From the NCBI GenBank assembly GCA_947477565.1, contig CANJUR010000041.1, positions 1 to 40,895 of the forward strand: DNA of 40,895 nt. Direction: 5' to 3'. Both the position numbers and the translations under genes were made by a program. Below the pieces are notes generated by a model. The model saw only the letters and a list, made by a program, of their open reading frames with translations. It had not been told where the DNA came from and did not search any database. Below, piece by piece: positions 25,298 to 33,723 of the stretch; positions within the stretch are counted from its first letter, which is position 1, and every line of letters begins with the position of its first letter. This DNA comes from Deltaproteobacteria bacterium. GTDB taxonomy: Bacteria; Myxococcota_A; Polyangia; Polyangiales; Ga0077539.

Positions 25298-26383
25298 TCA
25301 GCTGTTGGCGGGCGCTCCACAGTTGGGGCAGACGTTCAGTTCTGCTGCGAATACGGACTTGCAGTACGCGCAGGCTCGCCGGGGGACGCGCGCGTCCGGA
25401 TCGATGGGCCGCAACTCCTTGAAGACCTGGGCCATCTCGGCGGAGGACATCACGTCGTTCTGGTCGCTCGGCTGCCAGATGACCTCCATCGCGTTGAGGT
25501 TGGCGTCGCCCTGCAAGATCACCTGGAGGTCCTGCGCCAGGATCGGTCGGCTGGTCGGTGGCTGAAACCCGAAGAACCCGCCGCGGCGTCCCACCACGAT
25601 GGTGACGACCACGAACCCGCCGCCCTCCTCGGCCCGCGCGGTCATCGTCGGCCCGCTCACCTTGCGCACGCCGCCCGCGTCGTTGCGCAACGTCTCGATG
25701 ATGTAGCGCCCGCGCGCGTCGCTCACTGCCGCGTCGAAGTACTGCTGCGCGGTCTGCATGGTGATGCCCTCGCTCAGCGCTTGCTGGGTCATGTACGCCG
25801 CATCGAGGTGCTGCGACAGCAGCTGCGCGGTCTCGCGCGCTTTCCCCGGCAGACCGTTGCCTCCCATGTTGCTCCGCTCCGCGATCTGCGCCATGCCGCT
25901 CTGAATCTGCGCCCGCGCCCGCGAGTCAAACGCGATGGCCAACACGCCCACCGCGAAGGTGTCCATTCCCCCCTGCGGCATCGGCATCGGACCGCCCGTG
26001 GGCGAGTACTGCGGCGCCATCGCGCGGCCGCCGCCGTTCTTCTTCTGCGCGATCACCACCACCACCACGATGATGAGCAGGAAGGCGACGGTACAGCAGA
26101 GACTGCCGGGTCCATCGTTGCTACTGCCACCGCCACCGCCACCGCTGCTCGAGCCGTAGGAGCTGCCGCCGCCGTAGGAGGTGGACGGTCGCGACCACGA
26201 CGAGCCCGAAGAAGACGACGGCCGCGACGAGCCCGACGACGACGGCCGCGACCCGGAGCTGCCAGAGCCCCACCTCGACGAGCCGAAGCTACTGCCCGTG
26301 TGCTGCGCAAGCGCCGCGAGCGGAGACATCCACATCGCTGCCAGAACCAGAAGCAGCAGCACCCACCAGCGTGTCTTGTTCAT
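25298..26383 (-). CDS. DUF1517-type membrane protein with zinc ribbon
   Basis: 361 residues. A signal peptide (WWVLLLLVLAAMWMSPLAALA) is followed by a Ser/Gly-rich low-complexity stretch to about residue 90 and a transmembrane helix (LCCTVAFLLIIVVVVVIA). The cytoplasmic-type domain is of DUF1517 character ('MDTFAVGVLAIAFDSRARAQ', 'IETLRNDAGGVRK'). The C-terminus adds a zinc ribbon, 'CAYCKSVFAAELNVCPNCG'. The function of DUF1517 proteins is unknown. The gene heads the minus-strand run, with the palindromic repeat 50-100 bases upstream. Confidence 0.75.
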   Translation of the reverse strand: MNKTRWWVLLLLVLAAMWMSPLAALAQHTGSSFGSSRWGSGSSGSRPSSSGSSRPSSSSGSSWSRPSTSYGGGSSYGSSSGGGGGGSSNDGPGSLCCTVAFLLIIVVVVVIAQKKNGGGRAMAPQYSPTGGPMPMPQGGMDTFAVGVLAIAFDSRARAQIQSGMAQIAERSNMGGNGLPGKARETAQLLSQHLDAAYMTQQALSEGITMQTAQQYFDAAVSDARGRYIIETLRNDAGGVRKVSGPTMTARAEEGGGFVVVTIVVGRRGGFFGFQPPTSRPILAQDLQVILQGDANLNAMEVIWQPSDQNDVMSSAEMAQVFKELRPIDPDARVPRRACAYCKSVFAAELNVCPNCGAPANS

Positions 26384-26437
26384 CGTGGGCGGGAGGCTAC
26401 GTCGAGACGACAGCGGGTTCCAGAGTGACGCGGCGGG

Positions 26438-26490
26438 AGTGGCAATGTCGAGCGCTCGTCATCGGGATGTCGAGCGCTCGTCATCGGACC
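26438..26490. repeat. Palindromic repeat element, left copy (two units)
   Basis: The near-palindrome ATGTCGAGCGCTCGTCAT occurs twice in direct tandem with a 21-base period. The first 31 bases of the element (26438-26468) recur at 28811-28841 with two differences. Confidence 0.8.
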
Positions 26491-26825
26491 GTGGGCACCC
26501 TCGCCGGCGCTCCGTCCACACCCCTGATCGTGGCCGGGCAGGCTTGTCGTCGTCGAGCGAGAACCCAGCGAGGTCTTGAAACAGCTCGAACATCACTTGC
26601 CGTGCCTCCGAGGCGTTGGAGAGCGCCGCCGCGAGCTCCTCCTTCGTGCGGCGCAACTCCGGATCGCTGAGCGCTTCGCGGGAAAGGCGGTCGTAGGAGA
26701 GTCGCTCCGAAAGTCGGCCGAGGACCTGACTGCGACTCTGGAGAGGCCACTCACGCCAGTGCCGCGGGATCCCAGAGAAGCGAGAAACCGAGGCGTGTCC
26801 AGGTGTCAACGCGAAGGTGATTCAT
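26459..26825 (-). pseudogene. Third gene of the zeta-like unit, frameshifted
   Basis: ATG 26825 overlaps the stop of the kinase gene (ATGA) and encodes 'MNHLRVDTWTRLGFSLLWDP' before a stop near 26751. In the next frame the sequence continues naturally as 'REWPLQSRSQVLGRLSERLS' and 'DPELRRTKEELAAALSNASE', charged and helical, running into the palindromic repeat at 26459. One extra or missing base near 26755 would explain it. The family is not recognised. Confidence 0.5.
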
Positions 26826-27385
26826 GAGGCCCTCCACACATCTGGAACCCAACCAGCTACCGGGGGAAGCTCGCTCGCCCGCCCCGCGCGGAGGTGAACG
26901 ACGCATCGAGGGAGTCCCCATCGCTCGGAGGAGTCGTAGAGGTTCGCCTCGTCGAAGAGCCCACGCGCCGTCGCGAGGTGGCCCAGGCTCCTTGCGTAGA
27001 TGTCCCGGATCTCCGATTCGGGGGCCGAGTGCCCACCGAGTCGTCCACGCAACGCGACCCGACGGAGGTGCTCCGCGACGGCTCCCGCACAGACGTAGAT
27101 CAGGAAGGTCGTGAAGCCCACCGCCCGCGCCGCCGCGGCCTGACGGAGCGCCGCGTCCGAGCGAAGGGTCGACTCGACGGCAAAGGATCGCTGTTGCTCG
27201 ATGTGATTCGCGACGAACTTCTCGCACTCGCGCTGGGCCCGCGTGCGGACTTCCGGCGGGATGCCCGCGTAGGAGCCGTGCTCCCTCGCCGCGCGATCGT
27301 CGACGTTGAACGCATCCGGAGCGAGGGCAGCGACGGCGAAGAGGGTGCTCTTGCCACTCCCGGAGGGCCCCGCGACGACGGTCAT
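26822..27385 (-). CDS. Zeta-toxin-like P-loop kinase
   Basis: 187 residues from ATG 27385. Walker A is 'AGPSGSGKST' (residues 5-14). 'AFNVDDRAAREHG', 'QRSFAVESTLRSDA' and 'RGRLGGHSAPESEIRDIYAR' follow the pattern of the zeta-toxin/COG4185 family. Zeta toxins phosphorylate UDP-N-acetylglucosamine and poison cell-wall synthesis; other members of this group act on unknown small molecules. The gene starts 8 bases after a small antitoxin-like gene and overlaps a third small gene, an arrangement expected for a toxin-antitoxin operon. Confidence 0.82.
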   Translation of the reverse strand: MTVVAGPSGSGKSTLFAVAALAPDAFNVDDRAAREHGSYAGIPPEVRTRAQRECEKFVANHIEQQRSFAVESTLRSDAALRQAAAARAVGFTTFLIYVCAGAVAEHLRRVALRGRLGGHSAPESEIRDIYARSLGHLATARGLFDEANLYDSSERWGLPRCVVHLRAGRASELPPVAGWVPDVWRAS

Positions 27386-27393
27386 GCGCGGCC

Positions 27394-27711
27394 TCAAGTC
27401 GAGACGCTCGATTTCGATCCGGGGGCCATGTCTTCAGGCCACTCTGCGCGATCGAGCTCGCCATCGGGCGACAGGCCCTCGGCCTCCACACGCCGCCGGA
27501 ACTCCGTCAGCGCCCGAGAGGCGCGCGCGTCGACCGCAGCCTGCCAGTCCAGGTACTGCTTTCCCGCGGGCGAGAGATCGTCGGGCACCATCGTTCCAGA
27601 TCGGGCGCGGAGCATCCTCGCGAAGTCCAGCACCAGCGAGCGCTGCTCGTCGTTGAGCGTCGCGAGGGTTTCGAGCACATCGTCAACCTGCGTCATGGCG
27701 TCGGGCCTCAT
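27394..27711 (-). CDS. Antitoxin-like small protein upstream of the zeta-like kinase
   Basis: 105 residues from ATG 27711, which has an AGGAG site 5 bases upstream. 'MTQVDDVLETLATLNDEQRS' begins a helical segment, then 'SPAGKQYLDWQAAVDARASR' and an acidic C-terminus (DGELDRAEWPEDMAP). Small size, charge and position ahead of the kinase suggest the antitoxin, but I recognise no DNA-binding or epsilon-type domain. The frame remains open upstream into a gene relic, so a longer fused product is also possible. Confidence 0.65.
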   Translation of the reverse strand: MRPDAMTQVDDVLETLATLNDEQRSLVLDFARMLRARSGTMVPDDLSPAGKQYLDWQAAVDARASRALTEFRRRVEAEGLSPDGELDRAEWPEDMAPGSKSSVST

Positions 27712-28033
27712 CGGGTCTCCTGGTCGTCGAAGCCGAAGCTCGTCTGCACGGGCTGCTTCTCGTTCAAGGCGTGGCGAGGGCAGCAGGTTGGTTCCGGGGA
27801 TATCAGTACGTTTGTTGCCCCGTGGCTCCCACATCCCTCGCACATAGTTGCCATTCGGGTGGTGCTGGAAGACCAGATCCCATAGAAACTTGAAGTTGTG
27901 GCGATGGAGGCTGAGCCTCAGAGACTCGGTTACAGCGACCTGCGTCGCTCCGATGTTGTCTGTTGGTGAGCTCGATCGCCGTGCCCTTGAGGCGTCGGCC
28001 CTGGAATTCTTCGCGCAGAGTCAGCCCAGGCAT
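27712..28033 (-). pseudogene. Frameshifted gene relic ahead of the antitoxin-like gene
   Basis: From ATG 28033 one frame reads 'MPGLTLREEFQGRRLKGTAI' and 'ELTN'. After a frame change near 27960 a second reads 'DNIGATQVAVTESLRLSLHR', 'HNFKFLWDLVFQHHPNGNYV' and 'RGMWEPRGNKRTDIPGTNLL'. Joined, these look like a genuine protein of about 105 residues, of a family I cannot name. The second frame continues without a stop into the antitoxin-like gene. Confidence 0.45.
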
Positions 28034-28209
28034 TGTCGATACTCCGTTCAGAAGGGCCTGCAATCATGCGGGGCGCGAAGACCGGATGTCGACCCCACGG
28101 CGAGGTTCCGGCGCCCGATCGGCATTGCGCCACCGTTCGGCGTCGAGCAGAGGAACGCGAACGGCGGCGAACCCTCGCACCGCCGCCGCGAGGGCAGGCA
28201 TCGTGAGAC

Positions 28210-28789
28210 ATGGAAAAGAGCAAGGCTCAGGGGAAGGGACTTACGGGAGCAGCGAAGAAGCCCGCAGCGAAGGCCAGCGTGGCAGTATCTGGCAGTCGTA
28301 TTCAAGAGCGCGAAGGGGTTCACCGCGGAGACCCTGCCAGGGGTAACGCTTTCGATGCTGCGTGACAGCGTTCGGGTGGCGCGGCACTTCAACACCGAGC
28401 ACGAGAAGAAGCACGGAGTGCGGAAGCTCGCGCTACTGATCGACTATCTTGAGGCCGAGTCGGGCGCGGAGCTGCCGCGTGCGAGCGTCGACCCGGCGCG
28501 TACGAAGGTCGACGTCGGAAACAAGCGTGTGCCGTTCGCGACGTTGACCTTTGACGAGATGCGGGACGTCGTGCTGCAGAAGAAGCGGGGGAAGGAGAAG
28601 ACGACGAAGGGCGCGCCGGGCGTACGGGCTCTACGGGAGTCCTTCGGGGGCCACGGGCTGGGTAATGTTGCGGTGCAGTACCGCGGCGAACGATGGTCCC
28701 TCGGTCGCATCGAGGAGCGACAGTTCGCGGACCTGGGCGCGGCCCTCACGGCGCACGCGAAGAAGTTGGAGAAGACGAAGCCCCGGTGA
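28210..28789 (+). pseudogene. Basic protein gene with a probable frameshift
   Basis: ATG 28210 gives a Lys/Ala-rich start 'MEKSKAQGKGLTGAAKKPAA'. Near 28280 the frame must shift to continue as 'VVFKSAKGFTAETLPGVTLS' then 'MLRDSVRVARHFNTEHEKKH' and on to 'HAKKLEKTKPR' at 28789. Without the shift, ATG 28355 would be the next start. It is soluble and very basic with no recognised domain. It is transcribed toward the right-hand palindromic repeat and away from the kinase unit. Confidence 0.5.
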
Positions 28790-28810
28790 GCGACAGGGCG
28801 TCGCAGTAGC

Positions 28811-28858
28811 AGTGGCAATGTCGAGCGCTCGGTATCGGGATCACGAGCACTCGACATC
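28811..28858. repeat. Palindromic repeat element, right copy
   Basis: Bases 28811-28841 match 26438-26468 with two differences. The second unit (about 28841-28857) is present in inverted rather than direct orientation. The element abuts the stop codon of pepQ. Confidence 0.75.
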
Positions 28859-30199
28859 TCATGCCGCCCCGCCGCCCTCGGGCAGCACCGCGCGCGTCAG
28901 GTTGTCGATGCCCGCGCCGTCCGTAACCACCACGTCGTCTTCGATGCGAATGCCCCCAAACGGCGCCAGCGCTTCTACGAGCTTCCAGTCCACCCGGTGG
29001 GCTCCGTCACCCTCGCGCACCGGACGCAGCAGCGCGTCGATGAAATACAATCCTGGCTCGATTGTAAAGACCTGACCCACGTCAATGGTGCTCGTATTGC
29101 GCAGGAAGGGGTTGTCCGCCCGGGGCTTCAGCACCGCGCACCCGACGTCGTGGCACTGCAGCCCGAGCGAGTGACCGAGCCCGTGCGGAAAGAACGCCCT
29201 CGTCAGCCCCGAAGACACCGCCTCGTCGCCAGAGCACTTCACCACGCCGGTCGCCGCGAGCAGCGCGCCCACCTCGTCGTGCGCGCGGTCGTGCAGCGCC
29301 TCGTACTTCATCCCCACCACCACCGCGGCGCAGAGCCGCAGTTGCAGCGCCTCGATGCCTTCGACCAGCCCACGAAACACCGCCGATGTCGCATCGCCAC
29401 CGTCGCGCACCCACGTTCGGGTGATGTCCGAGCAGTACCCCAGACAGGTCGCCCCCGCGTCGAGCAGCAGCGTCCGCGGACCGCCCTCCCCCACCCGACG
29501 CCGCGCGTACGCCACGTGGTGCAGCGTGGCCGCGTTGGCGTCGTACGCCACGATGTTCTTGTAGGGAGTCTCCGGGTCGTCCTGCTGCGTGACCGCGAGA
29601 TACGCGAGGTGCAACTCCAACTCCGACGAAGCCCCCTCGAAGAACGCCCGCCGCAGCGCCGAGTGCCCGTGCGCCGCGCGCCGGTTGGCCTCCGCCAGGC
29701 AGCGCAGTTCATACATGGTCTTGTAAACTCTCAGCGCGTCGAGCGCCGCCACCAGCGCCGGTGGGTTGACCGCCTCGATGCCCCAGCGCGCCGCGAGCCC
29801 TGCCTCGTCACCGACGAAGGCCACCCGGCCGGTCGGGAGGTGCTCCTTCGCGTCGTCGCCCGCCGCGAGCGCGACGTGCTCGAAGTGCTCGACGAAGTGG
29901 TCGCTCTCCGGGGCCGCGGCGTGCTCCCAGAAGTCCACCGCGGTCACCCGCAGCAGCGTCGGCCGACGCCCGACGCGCACGATGAGCACCGCGCCCGGCT
30001 CGTGCAGCGCCACCCAGTGCTGGAAGTGCGGCGTCGCCCGTAGCGGCCACCACTGGTCGTCAAACTCGCTCCGCTTCTTCGCCGCGCCGCCGTGCACCAC
30101 CACGGCGTCAAAGCCGTTCGCGGCCAGGGCAGCCTCGTAGGCGCGCTGGAGACCGGCCACGTGCTCGCCGTAACCCTTCGTGATCGCCTTGAGATTCAC
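28859..30199 (-). CDS. pepQ: Xaa-Pro dipeptidase (M24, PepQ-type)
   Basis: 446 residues from GTG 30199, close to the 443 of E. coli PepQ. The metal ligands are visible: 'LLLDAGATCLGYCSDITRTW' gives D247 and D258, 'FFPHGLGHSLGLQCHD' the His, 'FTIEPGLYFID' and 'GGIRIEDDVVVT' the two Glu. The enzyme splits X-Pro dipeptides in the cytoplasm using two metal ions. The start codon overlaps the stop of the upstream dus gene (GTGA), which fixes the start and implies coupled translation. The coupling of a peptidase to a tRNA-modifying enzyme has no obvious functional logic. Confidence 0.93.
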   Translation of the reverse strand: MNLKAITKGYGEHVAGLQRAYEAALAANGFDAVVVHGGAAKKRSEFDDQWWPLRATPHFQHWVALHEPGAVLIVRVGRRPTLLRVTAVDFWEHAAAPESDHFVEHFEHVALAAGDDAKEHLPTGRVAFVGDEAGLAARWGIEAVNPPALVAALDALRVYKTMYELRCLAEANRRAAHGHSALRRAFFEGASSELELHLAYLAVTQQDDPETPYKNIVAYDANAATLHHVAYARRRVGEGGPRTLLLDAGATCLGYCSDITRTWVRDGGDATSAVFRGLVEGIEALQLRLCAAVVVGMKYEALHDRAHDEVGALLAATGVVKCSGDEAVSSGLTRAFFPHGLGHSLGLQCHDVGCAVLKPRADNPFLRNTSTIDVGQVFTIEPGLYFIDALLRPVREGDGAHRVDWKLVEALAPFGGIRIEDDVVVTDGAGIDNLTRAVLPEGGGAA

Positions 30200-31209
30200 A
30201 GCGCGGCCTCCAGGTCGTGGGTGCGAGCCGTCGCGCGCCGCAGCCTGGACTCCTCCAACAACTCGACGCACGCGGCCATGGTGTCCGTCACCACGAGGCG
30301 CTGCCGCAGCACCGCAGCACCCGGGAGGCCCTTCAGGTACCCCGTAAGGTGACGACGGGTGACCGCCACGCCGTGTCGCTCGCCGCGCTCGGCGACGTTG
30401 GCCGCGAGGTGCTCCAGACAGAGGTCGATGCGCTCGTCCCAGGTGGGCGGCGCGCACTCAACACCGTCGTCGAGGAGGGTGCGGGCCTCACGGAAGATCC
30501 ACGGGTGCTCGATGGCGCGGCGGCCGACCATCACGCCCGCGCAGCCAGTGTCGTCGAGGGCGCGGCGCGCGTCGTCGGCGCACTTGATGTCACCGTTGAC
30601 CACCACGGGAATGGACACCACCTCGTGGGCCTTGCGCGCCCAGTCCCAGTCCGCGGCGCCGGAGTGACCCATCTGCGCGGTGCGACAGTGCACCGTGAGC
30701 GCCTGAACCCCGACGTCTTCGAGCCTTCGCGCGAGATCGACGATGGGCATGTCGCTCTCCGGCCCGTACCCGATGCGGGTCTTCACCGTGACCGGCAGGG
30801 CCACGCGCTCGACCACCATCTTCGCCATCGACACCATCGACGCCGGATTGCGCAACCACCCAGCGCCCGCGCCGCGTCCGGCGATCTTCGGCACCCAACA
30901 GCCGCAGTTGATGTCGATGGCCGTGGGCGCGGCGCGCTCGGCGACGGTCGCGGCCTCCGCCAGACGCAACGGATCGCTGCCGTAGATCTGGATCACCGTG
31001 GGCGTGTCGTCGGCGGCGATTTGCACCTTCCTTTTCGCCGTGCGGCACCCGCGAAGAAGACCCTCCACGTTGACGAACTCGGTGACGCAGAAGTGCGCGC
31101 CGACAGAGCGGCACAGCCGACGGAAAACCACGTCGGTGACGTCCTCCATCGGCGCGAGGATCACCGGTCGCGTGGCGTAGAGCGCCCGAAGCGTTTCGAA
31201 GGGGTTCAT
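30196..31209 (-). CDS. tRNA-dihydrouridine synthase
   Basis: 337 residues. An FMN-binding TIM barrel of the Dus family: 'VILAPMEDVTDVVFRRLCRS', 'VTEFVNVEGLL', 'DINCGCWVPKIAGRGAGAGW' with the catalytic Cys, 'VTVKTRIGYG', 'LTVHCRTAQMGHSGAADWDW' and 'PVVVNGDIKCADDARRAL'. It reduces uridines in the D-loop of tRNA with NADPH. The active-site wording NCGCWVPK differs from the common N-x-G-CP-xxK by an inserted Trp. It is closer to DusB-like than DusC-like in the barrel end, but I would not assign a subtype. It opens the minus-strand pepQ unit; the 200 bases to the next gene are a divergent promoter region. Confidence 0.93.
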   Translation of the reverse strand: MNPFETLRALYATRPVILAPMEDVTDVVFRRLCRSVGAHFCVTEFVNVEGLLRGCRTAKRKVQIAADDTPTVIQIYGSDPLRLAEAATVAERAAPTAIDINCGCWVPKIAGRGAGAGWLRNPASMVSMAKMVVERVALPVTVKTRIGYGPESDMPIVDLARRLEDVGVQALTVHCRTAQMGHSGAADWDWARKAHEVVSIPVVVNGDIKCADDARRALDDTGCAGVMVGRRAIEHPWIFREARTLLDDGVECAPPTWDERIDLCLEHLAANVAERGERHGVAVTRRHLTGYLKGLPGAAVLRQRLVVTDTMAACVELLEESRLRRATARTHDLEAAL

Positions 31210-31410
31210 GGCTTGGAAGGGCTATCGGTTACCCCATCAGGCAGGGGGATGCCAGCGGCGTCCAGGACACGCCACGTCAGGGCGTCAGCACGCGAAATTC
31301 CCAAAAAACGGAAGCAGGACTAAGGAGATCTGCCGAGCTTGCCGTTAAAGGGTCAAAACTCCTGCCGAAAGATCAGATTCTTGGACCGAGAGCGACCGCC
31401 AGAGGGCATC

Positions 31411-32475
31411 GTGGAAATAGCTCCCCCAGTGCCAACCATCCTCATCGTGGATGACACGACCGAGAACCTGATCGTCCTCAACCAGATACTGCGGTCGGAC
31501 TACGCCCTCACGATCGCGAAGAGCGGCGAAAAGGCACTGCAACTCGCCGCGGAGACACAGCCCGACCTCATCCTGCTCGACGTGGTGATGCCCGGAATGT
31601 CGGGCATCGATGTCTGCCGCGCACTCAAGGCCGACCCGCGGCTTCGACACATCCCGGTGATCTTCTGCTCGGTGCTTGGCGCCGAACACCAGGAGCAACT
31701 CGGGTTCGATGTCGGCGCGGTGGACTACATCACGAAGCCATTGAGCCCGGTGCTCGTCCGGGCCCGCATCCGAATTCACCTCGCCCTGCAGGACCAAAAC
31801 CGAGCCCTCGAACAGAAGGTTCGTGAGCGCACCCGCGACCTCGAGGAGAAGCGCCTCGAGGTGGTCCGCAAGCTCGGTCGGGCGGCGGAGTACCGGGACA
31901 ACGAGACCGGACTCCACGTGGTGCGAATGAGCTACTACTCGCGCACCCTGGCAGCGAGCCTCGGCCTGAAGGAAGCAGAACTCGACCGCCTGCTCCAGGC
32001 CGCCCCGATGCACGACGTCGGCAAGATCGGGGTTCCAGACAGCATCTTGCAGAAGCCCGGCAAGCTCGACGAGGCCGAGTGGGTGATCATGCGCAAACAC
32101 CCGGAAATCGGCGCGCACATCCTCGATTCTCCCGACGATCCGCTGTTGCAGGACGCCGGGCTCATCGCCCTCAACCACCATGAAAAATGGGACGGGACGG
32201 GTTATCCCAACCGCCTCGCCGGCGAGGAGATTCCACTCTTCGCGCGCATCGTCGCACTCGCAGACGTCTTCGACGCCCTCACCACCGCCCGCCCGTACAA
32301 GCGAGCCTGGCCGATACCCGACGCGATCTCGTACATCCGCGGCGAGAGCGGAACCCACTTCGACCCCCGACTGATGCCTCGGTTTCTCGATGCGCTACCG
32401 GAGATGCTTGAGATCAAGCAACGCTACGCAGAGGACTCCGTGCAACCCCACGATCTGCTAACGGTGACAACATGA
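31411..32475 (+). CDS. Response regulator with HD-GYP phosphodiesterase output
   Basis: 354 residues from GTG 31411. An REC domain ('TILIVDD', phosphoacceptor D57 in 'LILLDVVMPG', 'ITKPLSP') is linked by a short coiled coil to an HD-GYP domain: 'MHDVGKIGVPDSIL' (H201, D202) and 'HHEKWDGTGYP' (256-266). HD-GYP proteins degrade cyclic-di-GMP, and here activity should depend on phosphorylation. TTG 31339 has a good AAGGAG 11 bases upstream, but the extra 24 codons look non-coding, so I prefer 31411. The stop overlaps the start of the RsbR gene (ATGA), making this the first gene of the stressosome-like unit. Confidence 0.92.
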   Translation: MEIAPPVPTILIVDDTTENLIVLNQILRSDYALTIAKSGEKALQLAAETQPDLILLDVVMPGMSGIDVCRALKADPRLRHIPVIFCSVLGAEHQEQLGFDVGAVDYITKPLSPVLVRARIRIHLALQDQNRALEQKVRERTRDLEEKRLEVVRKLGRAAEYRDNETGLHVVRMSYYSRTLAASLGLKEAELDRLLQAAPMHDVGKIGVPDSILQKPGKLDEAEWVIMRKHPEIGAHILDSPDDPLLQDAGLIALNHHEKWDGTGYPNRLAGEEIPLFARIVALADVFDALTTARPYKRAWPIPDAISYIRGESGTHFDPRLMPRFLDALPEMLEIKQRYAEDSVQPHDLLTVTT

Positions 32476-33341
32476 CCGCAGTTTCTATGCTCTCGCGCCA
32501 TCGCATCAACGCGCGCGACCTCGAGCTTGTCCGCGCAAGCGGTGCAGAGCTACTTCCCCGCCTCGACGAGTACGTCGAACAGTTCTACGCGTGGCTCCGG
32601 CAGGAGCCGGAGTTCGGCCAGTACTTCAACGACGAGACGCTGCTGCGGCACGTGCAGAACATGCAGGTGGAGTACTGGAAGCGGTTCTTCATCGGCGTCG
32701 TCGATGACTCGTATGTGATCAATCGGCGTCACGTCGGCGAGGTTCACGCCCGCATCGGCCTGTCCGTCGCGGCGTACTTCGCGGCCATGGACATCTCCCT
32801 CGCCATGCTCACGGACATGCTCCCGATGTCCGACACTCGATACGAGACCTACCGCGCGATCACCAAGCTGATACATCTCGACACCGCCGTGGTCACCGTC
32901 TCCTACAACCATATCATCAACGAAAAGATGGCCGGACAGGCCCAGGCGCTCACGGAGATGTCCACCCCGGTGACCTCCGTCGCCGAAGACGTCCTGATGC
33001 TCCCGGTGGTCGGTCTCATCGACTCCCGACGCGCGCAGGAGATTCTCTCCTCGGTGCTCGGCCGCATCGCCGAGACGCGTGCGCGGGTGTTCATCATCGA
33101 CATCAGCGGCGTCTCGGTCGTGGACACCGCGGTGGCCAACCACCTCATCAAGCTCACCCGGGCGACGCGGCTGATGGGCTGCAAAGCACTGCTCTCCGGG
33201 CTCTCGCCAGCCATCGCACAGACCATCATCGAGCTGGGCATCGACGTCAGCGCCATCGACACGCACGCCACGCTCCGCGACGCGCTCGAAGAGTCCCTGC
33301 GCCTCGTCGGAATCAAGCTGGTGCGGAGCCACAACGAGTGA
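32472..33341 (+). CDS. rsbR: RsbR-type stressosome protein with globin-like sensor
   Basis: 289 residues. The N-terminal 160 form a helical sensor resembling the globin-coupled/protoglobin domain, with 'QVEYWKRFFIGVVDDSYVIN' then 'RRHVGEVHARIGLSVAAYF', where H92 would be the proximal haem ligand. The C-terminal STAS domain has 'MLPVVGLIDSRRAQEILSSV' and 'IIDISGVSVVDTAVANHL'. S185 and T219 align, by my reading, with the two phosphorylated threonines of Bacillus RsbR. This suggests an oxygen, NO or redox sensor that signals through a stressosome. Start and stop overlap both neighbours. Confidence 0.88.
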   Translation: MTAVSMLSRHRINARDLELVRASGAELLPRLDEYVEQFYAWLRQEPEFGQYFNDETLLRHVQNMQVEYWKRFFIGVVDDSYVINRRHVGEVHARIGLSVAAYFAAMDISLAMLTDMLPMSDTRYETYRAITKLIHLDTAVVTVSYNHIINEKMAGQAQALTEMSTPVTSVAEDVLMLPVVGLIDSRRAQEILSSVLGRIAETRARVFIIDISGVSVVDTAVANHLIKLTRATRLMGCKALLSGLSPAIAQTIIELGIDVSAIDTHATLRDALEESLRLVGIKLVRSHNE

Positions 33342-33721
33342 GAGACGACGATCACGCGCTCCGCGGAAACACCGCGCTCAACGTGATCGGCCCCTGCCTG
33401 ATCGCGCAGGTGCGCGGCGACCTCTTCGGCGCGGCGCTCGGAGCGTTTCAACGAGAGCTTCTCGAGTCGATTCGGCGCTCGAAGGTGCGCGGACTCGTCC
33501 TCGATATTTCCCTCGTCGATCTCTGTGACGCCGAGGATTTTCGCGCGCTCCGGCAGACCCTCCAGATGGCGGCGCTGCTCGGCGTGCGCGGGGTGCTCGT
33601 GGGCCTGCGCCCCGCCCTGGTGCAGTGGATCGTCGAGTCGGACGTGGACCTCGACGGCCTCGAGACGTCGCGCTCCGTCCAGGACGCCCTCGCCCTGCTC
33701 ACGCCGAGGTCGGGGCGCTAG
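33338..33721 (+). CDS. rsbS: RsbS-type STAS protein with no phosphoacceptor serine
   Basis: 127 residues of single STAS domain: 'NVIGPCLIAQVRGDLFGAAL' then 'VRGLVLDISLVDLCDAEDFR' and 'AALLGVRGVLVGLRPALVQW'. The position between rsbR and rsbT and the size fit RsbS, the stressosome scaffold that sequesters RsbT. RsbS normally has Asp-Ser at the end of this strand, where RsbT phosphorylates the Ser. Here the matching site is Asp64-Ala65-Glu-Asp. The start GTG overlaps the rsbR stop. Confidence 0.85.
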   Translation: MRDDDHALRGNTALNVIGPCLIAQVRGDLFGAALGAFQRELLESIRRSKVRGLVLDISLVDLCDAEDFRALRQTLQMAALLGVRGVLVGLRPALVQWIVESDVDLDGLETSRSVQDALALLTPRSGR

Positions 33722-33723
33722 GC

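Noticed and set aside
31339..31410. N-terminal extension of the HD-GYP regulator from TTG 31339
   Set aside because: A good ribosome-binding-like site precedes it, but the codons (TTA, AGA, CAA) are unlike the gene; kept as an alternative only.
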